Shown piece by piece: positions 20,010 through 27,002 of a stretch of 27,002 nucleotides of DNA (position 1 is its first letter; each line of letters starts with the position of its first letter). The notes beneath the pieces were generated by a model. It was not told the DNA's origin and made no database searches. It was given only the letters and a program-made list of their open reading frames with translations. The stretch lies in the NCBI GenBank assembly GCA_036897485.1, contig JAYMTF010001035.1:1-27002 (forward strand). Direction: 5' to 3'. Both the position numbers and the translations under genes were made by a program. This stretch comes from Pelargonium nanum (Eukaryota > Streptophyta > Magnoliopsida > Geraniales > Geraniaceae).

Positions 20010-23000
20010 TCACTCGTTGAGTCGATAGGATCTGCCGCTAAAAGCACCAGTATTACTTTCCGGTTGGTATGACCTGCCTCTAAAAGCCACGTTAGTATTA
20101 CTATCCGCTCGATAGGATCTCCCTCTAAAAGCCACCCCACTGTTACTATCCGCTTCTGCACTTGTTGTACGACTGTTCGTTGGAACTCCAATTCTCCACC
20201 TTGCAACTATTTTCTTTCTATGCAACAGTTAAGGAAAATACAAAAAGTGCATGACGACTATAATGGTTAGAAGACGGATAAGAAGATGCATCATGTCCGT
20301 AGTAACGATAATGAAAAAGTTCGATAAGTACTATGCACCTAACCAAATGAGATGTATGACGGCATACTTGAAAGAGAAGTGGAAGCACTAATAAGCAATA
20401 ATGATTAGAGTTTGGTAATGGTACTATTCTATGTCAAATCAAGGAAAATAAGGATACACCCACATCGGGGTCTTTAGGAAGTTCCTCCCACCTGCAAGCG
20501 GATGCAACACAGTGAAAAAGTAATAGATGTGTCCTGCAATGATCCCCATCAGATCTGGTAGGAGAGGAGAACCAAAAATAACATCCATAACAAGCATTGC
20601 CCATGGGAAATAAAATGCCTGCAAGTAAAAGATTATTTCAGATTTGAGAGAAACGGCCCATATGGCTATCAAAACAGGATGCAGAAAACAACGAAAGTAA
20701 ACGATACTAGGCAGATTTACCTTCAGGGTTACAAGGCCATATATGTTGATTTGTGCGTTTGGAAATTCTCTACTCCAAACATATAGAAGCATGAACACAA
20801 GTGATATGCCTAAGAATGGGGACCAAAACATGGGGATGGCCGCCAAAGCCTAAACAATCAGGAAAGTGAAATGCGAAGGAAAAAAGAACCAAAGTTAGCG
20901 CATGCAAATACTTGTGAACGAGATGTGTGTAAAACAATATCAAATACAAAGGTGTACAGCACGAAATGAACTTCATCGTGCTCCTTTATAGAGTTTTTTT
21001 TAAAGCCAAATAAAAAAAATAAAAAAATAAAAAATAAAAAAAAACTAGTGGTAAGGTAAAAGGTTAAGGAATAAATAGCACAAATAAGCACAATCAAATT
21101 TTCCAGTCATAAATCAAATTTTCCAGTCATAAATCAAATCCAGAACAGGTGAGCTTCAACAAACCTAGTCACAGTCATACTGCATAAAAATCCACCCTTA
21201 ATTTTCGACCTTAAATAAACAATTCAAACAGAAAATCAGAGAGCTCAATAATGATGATGATCTCACATACCAATAGCGTCAAGGCTCCAAATATCATCAT
21301 CCACAGGAAATCTGCCGTCCGTCTCTCAAACGGTCCTTTCTCCAATTGAACCCCATATCTTGCTCTGTGCAATTATAACCCATTACCATGAAAACAAGCT
21401 ACCAACATTGCCACTTTCAATATATTCCATAGTAATTGCACCAGAAAACCAAAGAAAATTAAGCACTGAAAATAAACCATTAATTACTTACATAGTTAAG
21501 AGTCGAATTCCAAAATTGATGGAAAAGTTCCCAAGGAAAAAGAAATTTGTAATTAGTCTCCATACCTACAAATGAAAGAAAGTAAAATACATATAGATCG
21601 ATTGACTATTGGAAGAATACAATATCCCAGAAAAAGGTGACTTTTTTAATCAGTATAATCAAAGAAAACAGCAAGGAATAGCTTCAATATGAGCATGCAA
21701 GTGAGTGTGTTTTGGGGAAGTGGGGGAGAAAGTGACGAATAAGACTCGTGGTAGAACATCTTATGGTGGGGAGACATTTCAACTATTTGTTAATTATATA
21801 CTTGAATCAGTTGGAAACTCGGAATTAGAGGGCTTCAAGCAGTATGTATAGTTTGGAAACCTCTGCAATGCGTGCAAGTATGGCTATTTCATTCATGTTA
21901 TACTCTCTCCATCCCAAAATGAGTGTCCACTTTCCCATTTCTGTAAAAATTAAGAATAAGTTATTTAGAGTTGGAGCTCTCCTTATTGTAACAAATTTAA
22001 GGGACTCAAACTAACTTATCTCAGGGATATCGTTGGTAATTCATTAATAACTAACAAATCATAAAAAGAAAGTGGGCATTCATTTTGGGACAATTTTCTT
22101 AGAGAAAGCGGACACTCATTTTCGGATAGAGAGAGTAGGGTTTGGGGTGTGAGAGACAAGCAACTGATTAAGTCTATTTGCATATACGTCCAATGTGATC
22201 CTGATATCAGTCGTAGTAAAGTTTGGCTGACAAGAATAAGCAAAATTGTTTTGAAATAATGGGATATCTTTAACAAAGTGCAAAATATGTCCAGATCACA
22301 TGAAGAGTAAACAGACTGCAACGGGCCAACAGCTTTATAATGACAAAGCTAGCTTTATATACTCTAAAATGAGTGTCCACTTTCCTTTTTACTTTTGTAA
22401 AAATCAACGATAAGTTAGTAATGCTTGAGAATTCTCCCTCATACCCCCATGTGGTATATATTGTCCTAAGGGGTTCCAACTAACTCGTCTTTGAGACAAC
22501 GTTGACAATTCATGCATAACTAACCAACAAAAAAGGAAAGTGGAAACTCATTTCGGGACACATTCTTTTAGAGAAAGTGGACACTCATTATGGGATGGAT
22601 GGAGTAACAATAGAGAAAATTAATTCAACTAGCCAAACAAACAAAAAAAAAGTCCAAAAATGATAATGAGACATACGGTGATAAAACAACAGAATAATTG
22701 AAATTCAAAACCTGAATTGATCTGTAGAAAAAGAATGCATACCTGGAAACGCCAGATTACATATGGGTAAAATAGTGCATGATGCTCAGGCCTAAATAAC
22801 CCAAGCTGATTGGCAGTGGTAGCCAACAGGCACAGAGTTCCATAAGCCTTGCTTATGGGTGGAAGAGAATTATAGAATCTGAAAGGAAGCGAAAAAATAA
22901 AAGGGTTCAAATTTTAAAAGGAAAAAAGGTAAATGAAGATTTACAACCCCCAACACATCAAAAGAAGAAAACAAAAGATGGATCCCCTAAATCAAGCAGT

Positions 23001-24150
23001 TTTCCAGATTGGAAACAAGCAGACTATGCCAAAACAAAGAGACTTGCTTAATGATCATAACAATTGTTGCTAGTAATAAATTAGTTGTGGCGGCCGGCGA
23101 GTGATCATGAGTAGAGGTATGGTATTAAAAGTGGTAGGATCTGCATAGGGAACATGGAGACAAACTCAATGATAAACTGAAGTGTTGCAATCAGACGGAT
23201 TCGATGGTCTTAGAAACAGATTAAATACATGCAATGGTAGTGTCCAGCTGAAATCACTTAAGTAAGAGGACAAAAAGAGAACCAAAGCCTGCATTTGACT
23301 TGTCTGAGCTGTAATCTGTTCCTACTCAACAGGCTACTGATTATTATCTAATGGTATGTATTACACGTCAAACATCCAGCAAGTACAAAAAGCTTCTTAG
23401 TTGCTGTTTTGTATTGAACTCACACAGCCCCACCCCATCCAGACAATCTTATTGAGCTATCGCCTGATCCTAGATAAACAGGGCTATCTTTCAAAAGGGT
23501 TGTGTACGCAATGGATTTTGAGAGGCAAAAGAACAAATTTTTAACTAAATCCCGTCACTTCTATAAAAACTTTATACCCAACAATTGGGTTTTGTCGCAC
23601 CTGCACATTGCAACAAAGCATTTACAAAGGGGGTGTTGAATTGAAGTCACCAATATCAACTAAACAAGATTCAACCTTTCACTAATACATTACGCAACAC
23701 CACTCCCTCCGTAACTAAACACACCATCAATTAAATTAGATAAGAAGATGCAGACAATTGTATCATTCCGAATCAGATGAGGAACAAGGTCCAAACAGAT
23801 GCAGCCATAAGCAATTAAGGGCTTAATTTAACAAACACAAAACCAAATATACATATTAGGGCCGGAATAAGGTCCAAACAGGTAGAGACACAAGTAGCAA
23901 AAGAAACAAATTCATAACATTGAAAATTAAAACAAAATTGAAACAAGCTACTGACACTAAGTCACTAAATAATCAAGAAATTTCCACCACCTAATGTCTA
24001 ATCAAAACATACGAGCCACAGCACAGTAATTGAACCGATAGCTCAAACATCAAACACAAAATTAAACAATACACAAAAATCTGCAAAACCAACATTACAA
24101 CGACGAATCTGAGAATGAGAAAATGGGTATTACTCTGCTGGAGAAGACAT
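20010..24150 (-). CDS. DER1: Derlin (DER1-like) ER-associated degradation protein
   Basis: Seven exons: 24150-24134 (only 17 nt), 22878-22743, 21565-21492, 21364-21271, 20849-20721, 20618-20458, 20217-20010. All junctions are GT-AG and frames join to 272 aa. Derlins are rhomboid-like pseudoproteases of the ER membrane that help retro-translocate misfolded proteins to CDC48/p97 and the proteasome. Seen: the start MSSPAEFYNSLPPISKAYG, the derlin Trp-Arg motif (VWRLITN, Trp53-Arg54), several hydrophobic spans, the GxxxG motif GIIAG (175-179), LHPLAGG and the cytosolic tail KKIVARWRIG. The tail carries three copies of an (A)F-R/S-GRSY motif at 234, 249 and 263; the last, FSGRSYRL, best fits the SHP box that binds CDC48. 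Length is slightly above other plant derlins (243-266 aa, from memory). The exon 6 donor is read as GTATCC, the only choice keeping frame. Confidence 0.94.
20029..20160 (-). repeat. 42/45-bp internal repeat in derlin exon 7
   Basis: The coding words for AFRGRSY recur with spacings of 45 and 42 bases (15 and 14 codons), the DNA word CTAAAAGC marking them at 20038, 20080 and 20125. It keeps frame, so it arose as in-frame tandem duplication of the tail. Confidence 0.85.
21092..21139. repeat. 20-bp tandem repeat in derlin intron 4
   Basis: The 20-base unit AAATCAAATTTTCCAGTCAT is present twice in perfect copy plus a partial third. It is a simple local duplication inside the intron (21270-20850). 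Confidence 0.9.
21901..22137. mobile_element. Stowaway-like MITE, copy A, in derlin intron 2
   Basis: Both ends start TACTCTCTC(C/T)ATCC and continue into AAAATGAGTGTCC in inverted orientation (about 31 of 34 positions pair). TA dinucleotides flank it, as in Stowaway (Tc1/mariner) elements. Length is about 237 bp, with no coding capacity. A second internal inverted AAAATGA word suggests an almost fully foldable element. Confidence 0.85.
22360..22606. mobile_element. Stowaway-like MITE, copy B, in derlin intron 2
   Basis: Related to copy A and only 220 bp away. The right end reads GGGATGGATGGAGTA and the left TACTCTAAAATGAGTGTCC, missing about 9 bases of the terminal repeat. The interior shares words such as AACTAAC and GAGAAAG(T/C)GGACACTCATT with copy A. 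Non-coding. Confidence 0.82.
22879..24133 (-). other. Derlin intron 1 (1255 nt)
   Basis: A long intron after the 17-nt first coding exon, donor GTAATA and acceptor TTTCAG. AT-rich; no transposon ends or genes recognised. Long first introns near the start codon often raise expression in plants, which is inference here. Confidence 0.8.
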
Positions 24151-24349
24151 AGCAGACCCAGAAATGGTAATTGAAGAGCAAACACGGTTCGAGATCTCGC
24201 GCTCCGATCGCCTGCGCCGAAGAACAATTCGCGAAAATTAAAAACTCAACGTTTTTTTACTTAAACCGGTGGTTTTTGTTCACGCCAAGTACGACTCGGC
24301 TCCCAGAAGGTTCCATCGTGTTCGTATCTGCTGGTTTCTTCTACCGTCA

Positions 24350-24355
24350 CACGTG
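24350..24355. promoter_or_regulatory. G-box CACGTG upstream of derlin
   Basis: A palindromic CACGTG inside GTCACACGTGCC, 200 bases before the derlin ATG. ACGT-core sites are bound by bZIP factors, including the ER-stress regulators bZIP28 and bZIP60, and derlins are usually induced by ER stress. Function at this copy is inferred. Confidence 0.4.
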
Positions 24356-24384
24356 CCGATCACTCGGAAAGGGCTTTACGTTAT

Positions 24385-24480
24385 TGGGCTGAAATATGTT
24401 TGGGCCATATCTCAGGCCCGTCTATGAATACACGGCGAATTTTCGGCCACAGTGAATGGTTAATTGGGCTGAATAGCCCA
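24385..24480 (-). promoter_or_regulatory. Site II (TGGGCC/T) cluster upstream of derlin
   Basis: TGGGCT at 24385 and 24465, TGGGCC at 24401, AGCCCA at 24475 and an AGGCCCG word at about 24414, 235-330 bases before the ATG. This is the same style as the MKK6 promoter block and fits broad expression through TCP factors. Confidence 0.55.
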
Positions 24481-24558
24481 CATTTAATTCCCATGATTTT
24501 TTGTGCTTGTAAAAATGATTTGTTATTTTGTAAAATCTTTTGAATAAAATAAAAAGGT

Positions 24559-24699
24559 TTTTTTTGGTCTAATCTTTAAGTCGTTTTACCAATTCGAGGG
24601 TAGGTCCCCTAGAGGTGTGTTGAGCGGGGATCGAACGCATGCGCTCTTCTCACTCACGCAACATGCATGTGTAGCCAACTGCGCCACCACCCTTAGGTA
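24559..24699 (-). mobile_element. tRNA-derived SINE or tRNA pseudogene
   Basis: On the minus strand an RNA polymerase III A box, TGGCGCAGTTGGCTA (24672-24686), is followed 35 bases later by a B box, GTTCGATCCCC (24626-24636), the normal tRNA spacing. The acceptor and anticodon stems do not pair, so it is not a working tRNA. A non-tRNA part follows and ends in A8. T-rich words on both sides (CTTTTTTACTTTA and CTTTTTATTTTA) may be a worn target-site duplication. This points to a short retroposon. Confidence 0.6.
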
Positions 24700-24717
24700 A
24701 AGTAAAAAAGAAAATTA

Positions 24718-24985
24718 CTTCGAATATCTCATATTCTCACAAATCACAATGAATGTTGGTTTATAATTTCCGAAAAATGAATGAGAAATTAGTTAATAAT
24801 AATATTTCATATTGTACATTCGTGAGCATGTGTTATAAGTTACAACATACTCAAAAAATATTAACGAACTTATTATGTAGATATTTGTAATAATTAATGC
24901 ATATTAATTTCTTAAAAAGAAAATAGAATATACATTTTAAAATAAAATTCAAAACAAACGTCACACTTATTTTTGGTCTACTATT
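24718..24985 (-). mobile_element. Degenerate Stowaway-like MITE, copy 2
   Basis: Inverted relative of the copy at 8708-8948. On the minus strand it opens AATAAGTGTGACGTTTGTTTTG, matching AATAAGTGTCATCTTTTGTTTTG in copy 1 with a few changes. GAGCATGTGTTATAA and AATGAGAAATTAGTTA are shared. Ends are uncertain and the interior is decayed. Confidence 0.55.
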
Positions 24986-26217
24986 ATAAGTAAAACATTA
25001 AAATCGTACAATTATACTAACAAGATATTTTTTTGGAAATGTGTTTCAAATATATGTGTTTGAGACACTTGAAGACAATTGTCGTAGCTAGAAACACAAT
25101 GTGGTGATAGTTGAACATTCGTAGGTGAGTTAAAAAAAATACAGCAATAACAAAAGAAAATCTAGTTGGCTCTCGACGCGTATCGATTTTAGTTGCAGAC
25201 ATTTGTCGGTTATAAGTGAATTTTGAGAGTACACGAAACACTCATTTCATTTTTTTTTCTTCTTTTTACCCCCAAAAAAATGGCATAAGCTTTGATGGTA
25301 CCCTAAAAAGTGTTGATGATTGAATTCTATCAAAACTTGCACGAAGCCATAATATGGCGTGGTTTGGCGGTCACAATTAAGTAGTTCAATTAAACTAATG
25401 AAGCATGAGCTTTGTTTGAAATCAGTACCAATTAGGAGTCATGATTAGTGGTATAATTGGGAATTAGTGGGTCCACCAAAAGATACACAATTTGATACCA
25501 AAAAATGGGCCTAACTGATCATCTACCTGTCTGCCAACTTGATTCTGAGCTGAGTTCTGGCTTCTGTCTGGAATTGGATCTAAAATTGTAGAAATAAGAG
25601 AGACCAAGATACACACAGAGTGTTGAAAGATTTTATTTGTACCTATTTTGCTTAATTTAGCCATTGAAATGAAGGTTTATAGCTCTGAAACACTTGAAAG
25701 GCCAGTCGTCTTCTTGCTTTGGGTCCACAGCTTTTGTCTACAGACAACGATACAAATGATGTTTGTGGGTACACTGTTTAGGTTCCACACATTAATTGAT
25801 GTAAATCACGTAACATGCAGGATATATTTCGTATGCCTAGGATCCACCAAGCAACCAAAGCAGCTTTGTTTGAGAAATATATGCCAAACAATTTAGGTAA
25901 GTGGTTTAAGACGTTTAGTCCACTCGAGATCCCGAGTTGATAAATCTCAAATTTATCTGGCTTCTAAGTTAGTATCATACTTCCCTACCTCTTGCGGTAC
26001 CATAGGCATTTAATCGAGCAGAAGTTTTTTTTTACTATCTAACCCGTCTCTTCCTTTTGAACATGCACCTTCTACTAATGCCTAACATTTAAAACAAGAC
26101 TTTTATCGTCTGAAACCCCTCCAACGCTCATTTCTAGTCTCAATATACCATTCAATATTCAAAAGCTTTCTTTTGCATATGGTTAACGTACATTTTTCAT
26201 GTTGTCTTATTGATACT
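24986..26217. other. Intergenic, no gene seen
   Basis: AT-rich. Frames at 25464-25664 (minus) and 25648-25896 (plus) have no recognisable domain, overlap each other at the ends, and read like chance frames. A few GTGGGTCCAC-type words occur near 25470 and 25720 without clear meaning. Confidence 0.5.
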
Positions 26218-26427
26218 CACTACAAGAAAGATGGGTATAACCGTATAGAAGACAACTTAGTTTTGACTCTTTCTTAAATAAAAGTAGTTTGGACTTGACT
26301 GACTCTAAAATCAAGTTATATATAAGCTATCAATATAAGGAGATGATTTAACTACACCTTATAAGAAACTTAATTTGTTACTTGAGACAAAATTTAGCCG
26401 TCTCTCAAAGTTGTGGTTCTTGTAGTG
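26218..26427. mobile_element. Short non-autonomous CACTA element
   Basis: The left end is CACTACAAGAAAG and the right end, in reverse complement, CACTACAAGAACC, an 11-base perfect terminal inverted repeat with the CACTA signature of En/Spm elements. Total length is about 210 bp, with no transposase. Flanking triplets are ACT and ATT, so the 3-bp target duplication has one change or is absent. Confidence 0.82.
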
Positions 26428-26853
26428 ATTTGCGTCTAGACAACTTATATCAGAAAGAGTTTCTAATTTCTCATCGAGCATCCATTGTTATACGCTGCTC
26501 TTGGGACTACCTCAGACCCCATCTGACAATGGCACGATGTCTAGGCCGAAGGCACCATTGTCCATATCTTGGGCCACTCGGTGTCTTAACGTGAAGATAC
26601 ACTCAAATCTTAGTTTTGCTCATTGCGTTGTGTGTATAGCCAGCAATTTTGACTCGATTTTGTCGACACTCAAAATTCGATTCGACTATAATCTAATTCG
26701 ATCTGATCCAACCAATATTTAGTTCAAATCTGGTCAAATTTGTCTCGTAAACTTTTCTACCATATTAGACCAGACAGAACGAATCCATATGAATTCACAC
26801 ACTTAATCCCTAAAAAGTGAAACTCAACTTAAAACCTACAATTTTTAAATCAA
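26428..26853. other. Intergenic between CACTA element and Helitron end
   Basis: No domain or repeat recognised. The frames at 26382-26594 and 26501-26722 begin in or next to the CACTA element and are not credible genes. Confidence 0.5.
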
Positions 26854-26854
26854 A

Positions 26855-27002
26855 CTAGATTGTGATCCCGTGCTATGCACAGGAAATACGTTAATATCAA
26901 AATGTAATACTAATTAATTATTAGAGAATTTGCATGATTTATTGATTGTAGATAAATGTTTAGTTCATTTTGTTAGGATAAAAAAATACTCAAACTTGCA
27001 AA
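26855..27002 (-). mobile_element. Helitron-like 3' terminus, element continues past window
   Basis: On the minus strand a short hairpin (arms CCTGTGC and GCACGGG around ATA, 26883-26867, one mismatch) is followed 8 bases later by CTAG (26858-26855) and then T. Helitrons end in a hairpin plus CTRR and insert between A and T, which fits. The 5' end and any RepHel gene would lie to the right, outside this window. Confidence 0.55.

Noticed and set aside
19806..20072. 88-aa plus-strand frame
   Set aside because: Antisense to the derlin last exon and 3' UTR; no domain.
19991..20206. 71-aa minus-strand frame in derlin exon 7
   Set aside because: Alternate frame of the repeated tail; the frame joining earlier derlin exons gives the conserved KKIVARWRIG.
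22016..22479. Minus-strand frames of 101 and 69 aa
   Set aside because: They lie in Stowaway-like elements within derlin intron 2.
24601..24690. Functional tRNA gene
   Set aside because: A and B boxes are present, but acceptor and anticodon stems do not pair, so SINE or pseudogene is better.
26382..26722. Two plus-strand frames near the right end
   Set aside because: They start in or beside the CACTA element, have no domain and overlap each other in different frames.
1..27002. CRISPR array, bacterial operon or viral insertion
   Set aside because: The regular repeats found (169 bp with 3 copies, MITE arrays) have long hairpin units, not short direct repeats with unique spacers; no viral or bacterial genes were seen.

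Overview
This is nuclear DNA from a flowering plant, most likely a core eudicot. It is AT-rich, its genes have many short GT-AG introns, their products are typical land-plant proteins, and the spaces between genes and the longer introns carry small plant transposon remnants (Stowaway-like, CACTA and Helitron ends, a tRNA-derived SINE). I could not fix the genus. Nothing bacterial, viral or organellar was seen.

Six protein-coding genes can be reconstructed exon by exon, all with intact frames. (1) 998-1625, minus: an OXS3-like small serine-rich nuclear stress protein, 2 exons, 174 aa. (2) 4638-8288, minus: a clade A MAP kinase kinase of the MKK6/ANQ type, 8 exons, 354 aa. (3) 9636-12405, plus: a GPI-anchored GH17 beta-1,3-glucanase with an X8/CBM43 domain, 4 exons, 503 aa. 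(4) 13405-14854, minus: profilin copy A, 3 exons, 131 aa. (5) 16855-19081, minus: profilin copy B, 3 exons, 131 aa. (6) 20010-24150, minus: an ER derlin (DER1-like), 7 exons, 272 aa.

Layout: genes 2 and 3 are divergent across about 1.35 kb that holds site II and telo-box promoter motifs and a MITE. Genes 3 and 4 are convergent. The two profilins are a head-to-tail tandem duplicate with identical intron positions and about 77 % amino-acid identity by my own alignment. Derlin follows in the same orientation. Two long stretches are gene-poor: about 1.7-4.6 kb and 24.2-27.0 kb.

The genes are not an operon or a pathway cluster. MKK6 and profilin both touch cytoskeleton and cytokinesis biology, and MKK6 and derlin share a site II (TGGGCC/T) promoter style, but linkage here is probably incidental. 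The most unusual structures are three head-to-tail hairpin repeats with a 169-bp period in profilin-B intron 2, a MITE-derived tandem array in profilin-B intron 1, and a derlin C-terminus in which a putative CDC48-binding motif is present three times. I found no convincing new molecular system.
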